Shown here: positions 42,927 through 51,938 of the stretch, piece after piece
How positions within the stretch are numbered: the first letter of the stretch is position 1
Layout of the letters: the number at the start of each line of letters is the position of its first letter
DNA from: Ruminococcus flavefaciens ND2009
GTDB taxonomy: Bacteria > Bacillota > Clostridia > Oscillospirales > Ruminococcaceae
Assembly: GCF_000621785.1 (NCBI RefSeq)
Contig: NZ_JHXI01000015.1
Span: 37,778-101,777, forward strand
Direction of reading: 5' to 3'
Length of the DNA: 64,000 bases
Translations under genes and position numbers: made by a program
Notes under the pieces: generated by a model
The model's input: the letters and a program-made list of their open reading frames with translations, nothing else
What the model was told of the DNA's origin: nothing
Database searches by the model: none

Positions 42927-43853
42927 ATGAAAACACGCATCACCGAGCTTCTCGGCTGTGAATATCCTATCATACAGGGCGGTATGGCATGGGTAGCCGA
43001 GCACACACTTGCCTCAGCAGTTTCAAATGCAGGCGGTATAGGTCTTATCGCAGGCGGAAGCGCTCCCATCGACTATCTCCGTGAGCAGATACGTCTCTGC
43101 AAGGAGAAGACCGACAAGCCCTTCGGCGTAAACATCATGCTCATGAGCCCCAATGCCGATGACCTGGCACAGCTCTGTATCGACGAGGGCGTAAAGGTCA
43201 TCACCACAGGTGCGGGAAATCCCGGTAAATATATGGCTGCATGGAAGGAAGCAGGGATAAAGGTAATGCCCGTTGTTCCTTCGGTAGCTCTTGCAAAGAG
43301 AATGGAGAAGTCCGGCGCCGATGCGGTCATCGCAGAGGGCACGGAGTCCGGCGGACATATCGGCGAGAACACCACTATGTGTCTCGTTCCTCAGGTAGTT
43401 GACGCGGTTGAGATACCCGTTATCGCAGCAGGCGGTATCGCCGACGGCAGAGGTATGGCAGCAGTCTTCATGCTGGGCGCAGAGGGCGTTCAGATAGGCA
43501 CACGCTTCCTGGCTTCCGAGGAGTGTCAGATACACCCCACCTTCAAGGACCTTGTCATCAAGGCAAAGGACACCGACAATATCGTAACGGGAAGATATAC
43601 AGGTCATCCGTGCAGGAATATCAAGACCAAGTTCGCAAAGAAGCTTGCAACAGGCGAGAAGGAGGGAACTCTCTCTCCCGAGGAGTTCGAGCAGCTCACA
43701 GTGGGCGCTCTCCGCAGAGCAGTAGTTGACGGCGATGTGGACAGCGGTTCCTTCCTCTGCGGAGCTATCTCCGGCATGGTGAACGAGATAAAGACCTGTG
43801 CAGACATAGTAAAGGAAATAAATGACGGCGCTGAAAAGCTCCTGAAAATATGA
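42927..43853 (+). CDS. fabK: Enoyl-ACP reductase II (FMN-dependent)
   Basis: 308 residues. Nitronate-monooxygenase-like TIM barrel. The IIQGGMAWVAEHTLASAVSNAGGIG start, GTESGGHIGENTT and AGGIADGRGMAAVFMLGAEGVQIGTRF (FMN phosphate binding) mark FabK. It does the last reduction of each elongation cycle. AAAGGAG precedes the ATG. Its stop overlaps the start of the next small gene by four bases. Confidence 0.95.
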   Translation: MKTRITELLGCEYPIIQGGMAWVAEHTLASAVSNAGGIGLIAGGSAPIDYLREQIRLCKEKTDKPFGVNIMLMSPNADDLAQLCIDEGVKVITTGAGNPGKYMAAWKEAGIKVMPVVPSVALAKRMEKSGADAVIAEGTESGGHIGENTTMCLVPQVVDAVEIPVIAAGGIADGRGMAAVFMLGAEGVQIGTRFLASEECQIHPTFKDLVIKAKDTDNIVTGRYTGHPCRNIKTKFAKKLATGEKEGTLSPEEFEQLTVGALRRAVVDGDVDSGSFLCGAISGMVNEIKTCADIVKEINDGAEKLLKI

Positions 43854-44056
43854 GATACAAGTATCTCAGAGTAAAGATAAGCCTTACGGGATACTTCCAC
43901 TATAAAAAGGACGGCACGGAAATGTCGCCGCGGGAGGCTATAGAGCATATGGCTTCCATGGGCTACAGATATGTGGGGAATGTCCCTGTGAGGATAATGG
44001 GCTCACATGGTATCATGGCGGAGTATGACATGATATTTGAAAAGGAGCTTCAATAA
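43850..44056 (+). CDS. Small DUF4177-like protein coupled to fabK
   Basis: 68 residues. Starts MRYKYLRVKISLTGYF and continues with SPREAIEHMASMGYRYVGNVPVRIM..AEYDMIFEKE, which has the feel of DUF4177 (a short alpha/beta fold with an E-x-x-x-x-MGxxG-Y-x-x-V core). Function unknown. ATGA overlap with fabK suggests coupled translation and a role in, or control of, the pathway; this is inference. Confidence 0.7.
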   Translation: MRYKYLRVKISLTGYFHYKKDGTEMSPREAIEHMASMGYRYVGNVPVRIMGSHGIMAEYDMIFEKELQ

Positions 44057-44058
44057 AT

Positions 44059-44074
44059 AGTTACATTTGTAACT
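44059..44074. promoter_or_regulatory. 6-bp inverted repeat upstream of the fabG promoter
   Basis: AGTTAC (44059-44064) and GTAACT (44069-44074) around ATTT, with no T run after it. It lies 22 bp upstream of the putative fabG -35 and could be an operator. Confidence 0.3.
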
Positions 44075-44096
44075 GCGGAAAGTGACATTTTTCCCG

Positions 44097-44125
44097 TTCA
44101 CATCAGGGGAAAAGTGTGCTAAAAT
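44097..44125 (+). promoter_or_regulatory. Possible internal promoter before fabG
   Basis: TTCACA (44097-44102), 17-nt spacer, TAAAAT (44120-44125) in the 109-bp gap. Weaker than the other promoters here. Confidence 0.4.
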
Positions 44126-44165
44126 AGAGTATCACATTCGGATACCGAAAACGGAGGTAAATATT

Positions 44166-44906
44166 ATGGCAACAGCAATAATCACGGGCGCTTCTCAGGG
44201 AATAGGCGCCTGCATCGCAAAAAGACTTGCAAAGGACGGCTTCGACGTAGTTATAAATCATTACCCCAGTGACAGCGATAAGGAAAAGGCTCTTGCAGTT
44301 GCAGAGGAGTGCCGCAGCTTCAGCGTAAAGGCTGAGTGCTATGCGGCTGACGTATCAAAATTCGACCAGTGCGAGGCTATGGTCAAGCAGATAAAGGCTG
44401 ACTTCGGCACCATCGACGCACTTGTGAACAACGCAGGCATAACCAAGGACAAGCTCCTTGCCAGAATGAGCGAGGACGAGTATGACGCAGTTATCGCCGT
44501 AAACCAGAAGAGCGTTTACAACATGACAAAGCACGTTACAGCCGTTATGATGAAGCAGAGACACGGCAGGATAGTAAATGTGGCTTCTGTTGCGGGACTC
44601 TACGGAAATCCCGGACAGATGAACTACTCCGCTTCAAAGGCTGCCGTAATAGGCATGACAAAGACTGTGGCAAAGGAGTTCGGCTCGCGCAACATCACCT
44701 GCAACGCCGTAGCTCCCGGACTTATAAGAACACCTATGACCGATGTTCTCTCAGACGAACTGAAGGAAAAGATGATAGAGGCTGTAGCCCTCAGACGCTA
44801 CGGCGAGCCCGAGGAGATAGCCTCGGTCGTATCCTTCCTTGTATCCGATGATGCCTCCTACGTTACAGGACAGGTCATCGAGATCTCGGGCGGACTTTCT
44901 ATGTGA
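44166..44906 (+). CDS. fabG: 3-oxoacyl-ACP reductase
   Basis: 246 residues. SDR fold with TGASQGIG (7-14), NNAG (88-91) and the catalytic Ser141, Tyr154 and Lys158 (NYSASKAA). It reduces 3-oxoacyl-ACP with NADPH. The ATG at 44166 follows CGGAGG; the longer frame to 44082 would include the predicted promoter and non-SDR sequence. Part of the FAS operon. Confidence 0.95.
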   Translation: MATAIITGASQGIGACIAKRLAKDGFDVVINHYPSDSDKEKALAVAEECRSFSVKAECYAADVSKFDQCEAMVKQIKADFGTIDALVNNAGITKDKLLARMSEDEYDAVIAVNQKSVYNMTKHVTAVMMKQRHGRIVNVASVAGLYGNPGQMNYSASKAAVIGMTKTVAKEFGSRNITCNAVAPGLIRTPMTDVLSDELKEKMIEAVALRRYGEPEEIASVVSFLVSDDASYVTGQVIEISGGLSM

Positions 44907-44983
44907 CATACCAATAATCGCAGCAGGGGACTTCTGTCCCGTATCTACCACTCAACTTTAATCAAAAAACGAAAGGAAAAAAT

Positions 44984-46243
44984 ATGAGCAGAAGAGTAGT
45001 TATCACAGGAATGGGAGCAGTTACTCCCCTCGGAACGGGCGTAGAAAAGTTCTGGGAAGGAATAAAGGCAAACAAGCTGGGCATATCCTTCATTGATATG
45101 TTTGATACAGAGCGTACGGGCGTGAAGATAGCAGGTATAGTCCGCGACTTCAATGAGGAGGAATATTACGACCGCAAGGGTTACTTCACCAAGAAGGAAG
45201 CAAAGCACATGGACACCTTCACAAAGTACGCCCTGGTGGCTTCCAATGAGGCGCTGACAGACGCAGCTACGGATTTCTCCGACCTGGATCCCTATAAGAT
45301 AGGCGTTCTGGTAGGCTCGGGAATAGGCGGCGTTGACCTTACTCTTTCCGAGTACAGCAAGTACCTTGAAAAGGGACCCAGCAGAGTTTCCGCCTTCTAC
45401 ATCCCCATGATGATAAGCAATATGGCAGCAGGCACCATCTCCATGAAGACAGGCTTCAGGGGAGCAAACTTCGATATAACAACTGCCTGCGCTTCTGCAA
45501 CTCATTCCATAGGCGAGGCTTTCCGCAAGATAAAGGACGGCTACCTTGACGCCTGCCTTGCAGGCGGAACCGAGTCCACAAGAGTTGAGTTCACCTTCGG
45601 CGGATTTGCAAATATGAAGGCACTTACAAAGAGCGGCGACCTCACAAGGGCTTCTATCCCCTTCGACAAGGAGAGAAGCGGATTCGTACTCGGCGAGGGA
45701 AGCGCCGTGCTTGTCCTCGAGGAATACGAACACGCCAAGGCAAGAGGTGCAAAGATATACGCAGAGATAGCAGGTTACGGTGCTACCTGCGACGGTTATC
45801 ACATGACATCGCCCATGCCCGGCGGTGAGGCTGCTGCAAAGGGAATGCAGCTTGCAATGGAAGAAGCAGGTCTCAAACCTGCCGATATAGATTACATAAA
45901 CGCTCACGGCACATCAACAGGTCTCAACGATAAGTACGAGACCGCAGCCATAAAGCTTGCCCTCGGCGAGAAGGACGCAAGGAGAGTAAAGATAAGCTCT
46001 ACCAAGTCCATGATAGGACACCTCCTCGGCGCCGCAGGTGCAGTTGAAGCGGTAGTCTGCGCGAAATCCGTGCAGGAAGGCTTCATTCACGCAACAGTGG
46101 GATATAAGGTGCCGGATGAGGAGTGTGACCTGGATTACTGCGGAAGCGGTAATGTAGAGCAGGAGGTAAAGGCTGTCCTGTCCAATTCTCTCGGATTCGG
46201 CGGACATAACGCTACTCTCTGCTTCAGAAGGGTGAAGGATTAA
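44984..46243 (+). CDS. fabF: 3-oxoacyl-ACP synthase II
   Basis: 419 residues. Chain-elongating condensing enzyme. Catalytic Cys169 (TTACASATHSIGEA), His in NAHGTSTGLND and STKSMIGHLLGAAGAVE, and the closing GFGGHNATL. GAAAGGA precedes the ATG. Followed closely by accB. Confidence 0.96.
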   Translation: MSRRVVITGMGAVTPLGTGVEKFWEGIKANKLGISFIDMFDTERTGVKIAGIVRDFNEEEYYDRKGYFTKKEAKHMDTFTKYALVASNEALTDAATDFSDLDPYKIGVLVGSGIGGVDLTLSEYSKYLEKGPSRVSAFYIPMMISNMAAGTISMKTGFRGANFDITTACASATHSIGEAFRKIKDGYLDACLAGGTESTRVEFTFGGFANMKALTKSGDLTRASIPFDKERSGFVLGEGSAVLVLEEYEHAKARGAKIYAEIAGYGATCDGYHMTSPMPGGEAAAKGMQLAMEEAGLKPADIDYINAHGTSTGLNDKYETAAIKLALGEKDARRVKISSTKSMIGHLLGAAGAVEAVVCAKSVQEGFIHATVGYKVPDEECDLDYCGSGNVEQEVKAVLSNSLGFGGHNATLCFRRVKD

Positions 46244-46255
46244 GGAGGATATTCA

Positions 46256-46729
46256 ATGGAGAAGATATACGGTCAGTTTGACCTTGAAACAATAGAGAAG
46301 CTTGCTGATATAATCAACAAGAAGGATCTCTCGGAGCTCACTATCTCAAGCGGTGACAACACTATTACCCTCAAGGGCAAGAAGTGTGTACCCCCTGTGC
46401 CCATGCCTGTTGTTGCGGCAGCTCCCGCCCAGGCTCAGCCCTCTGTGGAGAGCACTCTCTCCGCGAGCGAGGCTTCCATGGCAGAGGAGGTCAGCGGCAA
46501 GATAGTAAGATCGCCTATCGTGGGCACATTCTACTCTGCACCCTCACCCGATAAGCCCCCCTTCGTAAAGACAGGGGACGAGGTGAAGAAGGGCGATGTC
46601 ATCATGATAATCGAGTCAATGAAGCTCATGAACGAGATACAGTCTGAATTCGACGGCACAGTTGAGCAGATACTGGTGTCCGACGGTCAGGCAGTTGAGT
46701 ATGACCAGCCCATCATGGTCATAAAATAA
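46256..46729 (+). CDS. accB: Biotin carboxyl carrier protein of acetyl-CoA carboxylase
   Basis: 157 residues. N-terminal helical region, Pro/Ala-rich linker (PPVPMPVVAAAPAQAQP), biotinyl domain ending in ESMKLMNE with the biotinylated Lys123. It carries carboxybiotin between AccC and AccAD. AAGGAGG precedes the ATG. A single base separates its stop from the next start. Confidence 0.96.
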   Translation: MEKIYGQFDLETIEKLADIINKKDLSELTISSGDNTITLKGKKCVPPVPMPVVAAAPAQAQPSVESTLSASEASMAEEVSGKIVRSPIVGTFYSAPSPDKPPFVKTGDEVKKGDVIMIIESMKLMNEIQSEFDGTVEQILVSDGQAVEYDQPIMVIK

Positions 46730-46730
46730 G

Positions 46731-47327
46731 ATGAACTACAGGTATCTGACTCAGGACATCATCGACGCAGGAAGCGTGAATATCACCTCTCCTGCAATGT
46801 ATGAGGAAGCAAGGGAATACAACATAGATGCTCACAGAAACTATGTCAGGCGCAGCCGCATCCATATCGGCATGGGTATATGGTTCATAGCTCAGAACGT
46901 CCTCATATTCCTTATGCTGTTCATATTGATAGGCAATATCTCGATAAAGCAGGCAGATACGGGCACCACCACCTCCTCCGCCAGGATATGGCTTGGCGTG
47001 GCAGGGCTCATAGCCTATGTGGTCTTTTACGGCTACTTTGTTGTGATAAGTAAAAAGAGGACACCTCTGATGATGGTCGCCTGCTCCGCACCTATGATGC
47101 TCGCACACCCTGCACTGGGAATACTGGTTCTCGCAAACGGAGTTATAGGATACCTGTACAACAAGACCGAGAAAGACCTTGAGACAAAACCGGGTTACCC
47201 CGATTTCACACAGCTGGCAATAACCACCATCGACAGCGAGGCAAATACCGTCGAGGAGCTCACCTTCGAGAATATCCGTGAGCGTGCGGTGAATACCCAC
47301 AGACACGACGGTACATTCCTTAAATAG
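46731..47327 (+). CDS. Membrane protein of unknown function, inserted between accB and fabZ (1 of 2)
   Basis: 198 residues. Conserved N-terminus MNYRYLTQDIIDAGSVNITSPAMYEEAREYN, then three or four hydrophobic segments (46-75, 85-104, ~112-135) and a C-terminal domain with GYPDFTQLAITTIDSEANTVEELTFENIRERAV ending HRHDGTFLK. Not recognised. It starts one base after the accB stop without a clear Shine-Dalgarno, so it probably relies on coupled translation. The next gene is a paralogue. Confidence 0.7.
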   Translation: MNYRYLTQDIIDAGSVNITSPAMYEEAREYNIDAHRNYVRRSRIHIGMGIWFIAQNVLIFLMLFILIGNISIKQADTGTTTSSARIWLGVAGLIAYVVFYGYFVVISKKRTPLMMVACSAPMMLAHPALGILVLANGVIGYLYNKTEKDLETKPGYPDFTQLAITTIDSEANTVEELTFENIRERAVNTHRHDGTFLK

Positions 47328-47336
47328 GAGCAGCTT

Positions 47337-47930
47337 ATGGAGTACAGATATATCACTCAGGAGGTCATCGACTCGGGAGGAAGGAACATAACCTCACCCG
47401 AGATGTTCGAGGAAGCAAGGCAGTATAACATCGAAGCCGCAAAGAACTATAACAGGCGCCACGGTGCACACGTCCTCTTCAATGTCTGGATGATAGTGCA
47501 GTTCATATACTTTGTATACAAGGTCATCAGGATACTTTCAGAGACTACCATGAAGCAGTTCGGCGACGGCAGCTATACCCCCGATATTCTGGTATGGCTG
47601 GGAGTTCTGGCGTTTTTCGGCTATATCGGACTTATAATATGGTTCGCCTATTTTAAACACTGCCGCAACAAGTTCATCATCGCACTTATATCCCTTTCGG
47701 TCATAGCCATTTCCTGGAGGCTCTGGCTCATACCCGTGGGAAACTTCCTTGTGACATGGTACTATGAGTACGTCGAGAACGAGCTTTCAAAGGAGCTTGG
47801 CTACCCGTCGTTCACTCAGCTCAATATCACCACATTCAACAGCTGTGCTGACAGTGTGCAGAACCTTACTTTTGACAGTATACGCGAGAAAGCAAACAGG
47901 GATCACCCCCACAATGGTGAGTTCCTGTGA
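47337..47930 (+). CDS. Membrane protein of unknown function, inserted between accB and fabZ (2 of 2)
   Basis: 197 residues. Paralogue of the upstream gene: MEYRYITQEVIDSGGRNITSPEMFEEARQYN, hydrophobic segments in the middle and GYPSFTQLNITTFNSCADSVQNLTFDSIREKA, ending HPHNGEFL. GGAG lies upstream of the ATG. The pair lies in the core of the FAS/ACC operon, so a link to lipid synthesis or membrane homeostasis is possible but unproven. Confidence 0.7.
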   Translation: MEYRYITQEVIDSGGRNITSPEMFEEARQYNIEAAKNYNRRHGAHVLFNVWMIVQFIYFVYKVIRILSETTMKQFGDGSYTPDILVWLGVLAFFGYIGLIIWFAYFKHCRNKFIIALISLSVIAISWRLWLIPVGNFLVTWYYEYVENELSKELGYPSFTQLNITTFNSCADSVQNLTFDSIREKANRDHPHNGEFL

Positions 47931-47984
47931 TATACAGACCCCTCCTTCACCGTGAAGGAGCTTATTATAACGGAGGACTTTGAT

Positions 47985-48428
47985 ATGTCAGATATACTTA
48001 TGAATAAAGAGCAGATCATGGAGATCATTCCCCACCGCGATCCCTTCCTTCTCATCGACGAGATCGTTGATATGGAGGTGGGCGTGAAGGTACACGCAAG
48101 GAAGTACATCAAGGAGGAGGACTTCTGGTTCAAGGGTCACTTCCCCGGCTATCCCGTGACACCCGGCGTTCTCATGGTTGAGATGCTGGCACAGGCAGGC
48201 GCAGTATGTATGCTCTCAAAGCCCGAATTCAAGGGCAAGCTTGGACTTTTCGGCGGCATAGACAAGGCAAAGTTCCGCAGACAGGTAGTCCCCGGCGACG
48301 TTCTCGACCTTGAGGTGGAGATGATCCGTCAGCGCGGACCCGTGGGCACAGGCAAGGCAGTTGCCTCGGTAGGCGGCGAAAAGGCTGTATCCTGCGAGAT
48401 AACCTTCGTTATCACAGACAATAAATAA
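47985..48428 (+). CDS. fabZ: 3-hydroxyacyl-ACP dehydratase
   Basis: 147 residues. Hot-dog fold with IMEIIPHRDPFLLIDEI, catalytic His52 in GHFPGYPVTPG and Glu66 in LMVEMLAQ. It dehydrates 3-hydroxyacyl-ACP. The ATG at 47985 follows CGGAGG; the frame opens 11 codons earlier within a small CTCCTTCAC/GTGAAGGAG hairpin. Between the paralogue pair and accC. Confidence 0.95.
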   Translation: MSDILMNKEQIMEIIPHRDPFLLIDEIVDMEVGVKVHARKYIKEEDFWFKGHFPGYPVTPGVLMVEMLAQAGAVCMLSKPEFKGKLGLFGGIDKAKFRRQVVPGDVLDLEVEMIRQRGPVGTGKAVASVGGEKAVSCEITFVITDNK

Positions 48429-48449
48429 TCCATACAGGAGATAATACAG

Positions 48450-49802
48450 ATGTTCAGAAAAGTTCTTATCGCCAACAGAGGCGAGATAGCTGTACGAATA
48501 ATAAGAGCGTGCAGGGAGCTGAGCATACGCAGTGTAGCGGTATATTCCACCGCCGACCGCACATCGCTCCACGCACAGATAGCCGATGAGGCGGTATGTA
48601 TAGGTCCTGCGGCAACAAAGGACAGCTACCTCAATATGAACGCCATAATCCAGGCGGCACTTAATACAGGCGCCGATGCTATCCACCCCGGCTTCGGATT
48701 TCTCTCGGAGAATGCAGAATTTGCAAAGCTCTGTGAGGCAAACGGAATAGTTTTCATCGGTCCCTCATATAAGTCAATAGAGATGCTTGGCGACAAGGCA
48801 GCCGCAAAGGAGACCATGGCAGCAGCGGGAGTTCCCGTTATCCCCGGCTCAAAGGGTGCCGTAAAGTCTCTGGAGGAGGCGAGGGAGATAGCCGACAAGG
48901 CAGGCTACCCCGTACTGGTAAAGGCTTCCGCAGGCGGCGGCGGACGAGGCATACGCCGTGTCGACAGCCCCGAGGAGCTTGAGGCTCAGATGACTGCCGC
49001 ACAGCAGGAGGCAAAGAACTTCTTTGGCGATGATGCGGTATATATCGAGAAATTCCTTATAAATCCCCACCATGTGGAGATACAGATAATCGCAGACAAG
49101 CACGGCAACTATATCCACCTCTGCGAGCGCGACTGCTCCATGCAGCGCCGCAACCAGAAGATGCTGGAGGAGTGCCCCAGCCCCATAGTGGACGATAAGC
49201 TCCGCGCAAAGATGGGCGCAGCAGCCGTTACGGCTGCAAAGGAGTGCGGCTACTATAACGCAGGCACTATCGAGTTCCTGGTGGACGAGAACCGCGACTT
49301 CTACTTCATGGAAATGAACACAAGAATACAGGTCGAGCACCCCATTACCGAGGAGGTAACAGGCTTTGACCTCGTAAAGGCACAGATAGAGATAGCCGAC
49401 GGCAAGCCTCTGGAGGTAAAGCAGGAGGACGTTACCATGCGCGGTCACGCTATCGAGTGCAGAATCAACGCAGAAAATCCCGACAAGGGCTTCCGCCCGT
49501 CACCGGGTACAATAACCGCGCTCTATATGCCCGGCGGCCCCGGAATAAGAATAGACGGCGCGGTATATCAGGGCTACACCATAACTCCATACTATGACTC
49601 AATGATAAGCAAGCTGATAGCACACGGCTCTGACAGAGAGGACGCCATAAACAAGATGAGATGGGCACTGTCCGAATTCATCGTTGAGGGCGTCGACACA
49701 AATATAGACTTCCAGCTTGAAGTCATCAGGAATGCTGATTTCAAGGCAGGAAAGTACGATATCGGCTTCCTTGGCAGGTTCGTGGAAGAAAAGAACAAAT
49801 AA
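48450..49802 (+). CDS. accC: Acetyl-CoA carboxylase, biotin carboxylase subunit
   Basis: 450 residues. ATP-grasp enzyme: KVLIANRGEIAVRIIRAC at the start, Gly-rich ATP loop KASAGGGGRGIRR, EKFLINPHHVEIQI and the catalytic MNTRIQVEHPITEEVTG. It carboxylates biotin on AccB. AGGAGA precedes the ATG. Confidence 0.97.
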   Translation: MFRKVLIANRGEIAVRIIRACRELSIRSVAVYSTADRTSLHAQIADEAVCIGPAATKDSYLNMNAIIQAALNTGADAIHPGFGFLSENAEFAKLCEANGIVFIGPSYKSIEMLGDKAAAKETMAAAGVPVIPGSKGAVKSLEEAREIADKAGYPVLVKASAGGGGRGIRRVDSPEELEAQMTAAQQEAKNFFGDDAVYIEKFLINPHHVEIQIIADKHGNYIHLCERDCSMQRRNQKMLEECPSPIVDDKLRAKMGAAAVTAAKECGYYNAGTIEFLVDENRDFYFMEMNTRIQVEHPITEEVTGFDLVKAQIEIADGKPLEVKQEDVTMRGHAIECRINAENPDKGFRPSPGTITALYMPGGPGIRIDGAVYQGYTITPYYDSMISKLIAHGSDREDAINKMRWALSEFIVEGVDTNIDFQLEVIRNADFKAGKYDIGFLGRFVEEKNK

Positions 49803-49823
49803 CTCGGAATGTGGTGAACATAA

Positions 49824-50669
49824 TTGTTTGAAGATTTTTTTAACGTTGTAAAGAAGCGCTGGGGCGACGGCGAAGAGGAATACAAGCCTCCTATGTTCAA
49901 ATGCCCCCGCTGTCAGGGCACCAGCCCCCTTTCCAAATATGAGGAGCTCCACAGAGTATGCCCCAAGTGCAATTATCACGGAAGACTGTCCTCACAGGAG
50001 CGTATAGCCATAACCGTTGACAAGGAGAGCTTTAAGGAGCTCAACGCCAATATGCGCGGTGCAGACCCCCTGGACTTCCCCGACTATAAGGAGAAGCAGG
50101 CAGAGCTCCGCGGAAGCACGGGACTCAGCGAGGCTGTCATCACAGGTACGGCTACTATAAAGGGCTCACCCGTGGTCATCGGCATAATGGATTCCCGCTT
50201 CATGATGGGCTCAATGGGAAGCATAGTGGGCGAGAAGATAACCAGAGCCTTTGAGTACGCCACAGAGCACAAGCTCCCCGTGATAATGTTCACGGCTTCC
50301 GGCGGCGCACGTATGCAGGAGGGAATAGTTTCACTGATGCAGATGGCTAAGACCTCGGGAGCTGTAAAGCTCCACAGCGAGGCAGGCGGACTCTATATAT
50401 CGGTAATGACAGACCCCACCACAGGCGGTGTTACAGCCAGCTTTGCGTCCCTGGGAGACATAATCATAGCCGAGCCCAAGGTGCTCATAGGCTTCGCAGG
50501 CAGACGTGTTATCGAGGGGACCATCAAGCAGAGACTTCCCGAGGACTTCCAGCTTGCCGAGTTCATGTATGACAAGGGCTTCGTTGATATGATAGTTGAG
50601 CGCAGAAAGCTCAGGAGCGTGCTTTCGCACCTTCTGAAGCTTCACGGATTTTACCCTAAGGAGGCGTGA
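49824..50669 (+). CDS. accD: Acetyl-CoA carboxylase, carboxyltransferase subunit beta
   Basis: 281 residues. Zinc ribbon with Cys27, Cys30, Cys46 and Cys49 (CPRC, CPKC), then the crotonase-like carboxyltransferase fold with TASGGARMQEG and PTTGGVTASFASLGD. The start is TTG at 49824 after a weak GGTGA site; the first ATG within the frame lies only at residue 24, shortly before the zinc ribbon. The weak start may tune its yield relative to accA. Confidence 0.94.
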   Translation: MFEDFFNVVKKRWGDGEEEYKPPMFKCPRCQGTSPLSKYEELHRVCPKCNYHGRLSSQERIAITVDKESFKELNANMRGADPLDFPDYKEKQAELRGSTGLSEAVITGTATIKGSPVVIGIMDSRFMMGSMGSIVGEKITRAFEYATEHKLPVIMFTASGGARMQEGIVSLMQMAKTSGAVKLHSEAGGLYISVMTDPTTGGVTASFASLGDIIIAEPKVLIGFAGRRVIEGTIKQRLPEDFQLAEFMYDKGFVDMIVERRKLRSVLSHLLKLHGFYPKEA

Positions 50670-50671
50670 GT

Positions 50672-51478
50672 ATGGACGAGAAGAGAACAGCCTGGGAACG
50701 CCTTCAGCTCATACACACCAAGGGCAGACCCACTATCAAGGACTATATACCACAGATATTCACAGACTGGTATGAAATGCACGGTGACCGTCTTTTCGGC
50801 GATGACAGAGCCATTATCGGCGGACTTGCCCGTCTTGACGGCGAGCCCGTTACTATAATCGCAGAGGTAAAGGGCAGGGACATCAACGAGAACAAGGTAT
50901 GCAACTTCGCAATGCCTCACCCCGAGGGCTACAGAAAGGCTCTCAGGATAGCAAGACAGGCAGAGAAGTTCCACCGTCCCATAATCTGCTTCATCGACAC
51001 TCCCGGAGCATTCTGCGGAGTCGCAGCCGAGGAGCGCGGACAGGGTGAGGCTATCGCCAAGAATATCGCGGAGTTCATGACTCTCCGCACACCTATAGTC
51101 TCCATCGTTCTGGGCGAAGGCGGAAGCGGCGGTGCTCTTGCACTGGGCGTATGCGACGAGCTGGCAATGCTTGAGAACGCGGAATATTCCGTATTATCGC
51201 CAAGAGGCTTCGCAAGCATACTCTGGAAGGACGCCTCGCGCGAGCAGGAAGCCAGCGAGCTCATGAAGATAACTGCCGAGGATATGGTGCGTCTGGGCGT
51301 TGCAGAAGCCATAATCGAGGAGCCTCTCGGAGGCGCACATAACGATTTAGACAAAATTTCAGAAAATATACATGAATATTTGTCACAGAAAATTCCGGAA
51401 AAATGCAAAAAAGATATTGACGTTTTGCTTAAAGAACGCTATACTAAATTTAGAAAAATCGGAGCGTTCACGGAATGA
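50672..51478 (+). CDS. accA: Acetyl-CoA carboxylase, carboxyltransferase subunit alpha
   Basis: 268 residues. ERLQLIHTKGRPTIKDYIPQIFTDWYEMHGDRLFGDD, DTPGAFCGVAAEERGQGEAIA and GEGGSGGALALGVCDELAMLE are typical of AccA. It pairs with AccD to make malonyl-CoA. The ATG at 50672 lies seven bases from AAGGAGG; a GTG six bases upstream overlaps this site. The Shine-Dalgarno is inside the end of accD, so the two are closely coupled. Confidence 0.95.
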   Translation: MDEKRTAWERLQLIHTKGRPTIKDYIPQIFTDWYEMHGDRLFGDDRAIIGGLARLDGEPVTIIAEVKGRDINENKVCNFAMPHPEGYRKALRIARQAEKFHRPIICFIDTPGAFCGVAAEERGQGEAIAKNIAEFMTLRTPIVSIVLGEGGSGGALALGVCDELAMLENAEYSVLSPRGFASILWKDASREQEASELMKITAEDMVRLGVAEAIIEEPLGGAHNDLDKISENIHEYLSQKIPEKCKKDIDVLLKERYTKFRKIGAFTE

Positions 51479-51519
51479 GCCGGTTTTGAGAAAAAATAAA
51501 GAAAATGGAGGACCATATA

Positions 51520-51756
51520 ATGATTTTTGAAAAACTCAAAGATATTATTGCAGAACAGCTTAGTGTGGAGGCAGACGAAGTAACAATGGATTCAAATATC
51601 CAGGACGATCTTGGTGCAGATTCACTCGACGTTGTTGACCTCATCACAACCATCGAGGACGAGTTTGACATCTCTATCCCCGACGAGGCTGTAGAGGAGA
51701 TCAAGACAGTAGGCGACATCGTTAATTACGTTGAGAAGAACACTGACGCTGAATAA
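51520..51756 (+). CDS. acpP: Acyl carrier protein
   Basis: 78 residues, acidic. [10 protein letters not shown] with the phosphopantetheine-accepting Ser35. The ATG at 51520 follows TGGAGG. It closes the FAS operon instead of taking its common place after fabH; a strong terminator follows. Confidence 0.97.
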   Translation: MIFEKLKDIIAEQLSVEADEVTMDSNIQDDLGADSLDVVDLITTIEDEFDISIPDEAVEEIKTVGDIVNYVEKNTDAE

Positions 51757-51765
51757 TTATAGGTA

Positions 51766-51799
51766 AAAGCTCCCCCGATGAAGATCGGGGGATTTTTTT
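51766..51799 (+). terminator. Terminator of the FAS operon
   Basis: TCCCCCGAT / ATCGGGGGA stem with a GAAG loop and seven T. Confidence 0.92.
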
Positions 51800-51805
51800 A
51801 TGCCA

Positions 51806-51834
51806 TTGCCATGAACAGAAAAGTGTGATAATAT
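51806..51834 (+). promoter_or_regulatory. Promoter of the sigma factor gene
   Basis: TTGCCA (51806-51811), 17-nt spacer ending TGTGA, TAATAT (51829-51834). A housekeeping-type promoter; no ECF-type GGAAC motif was seen. Confidence 0.5.
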
Positions 51835-51938
51835 ATAAATGAAAAAATTTTTTGGATTTTGCAGCACTTTCGCTTTTTAATACGAATGTTATTTATGAAA
51901 GGTCGATCTTCACTATATACTGACAAGGAGGGATGAAC

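Noticed and set aside
44945..45907. 320-residue open frame on the minus strand
   Set aside because: Antisense to fabF; Cys/Leu-rich, no Shine-Dalgarno and no family resemblance.
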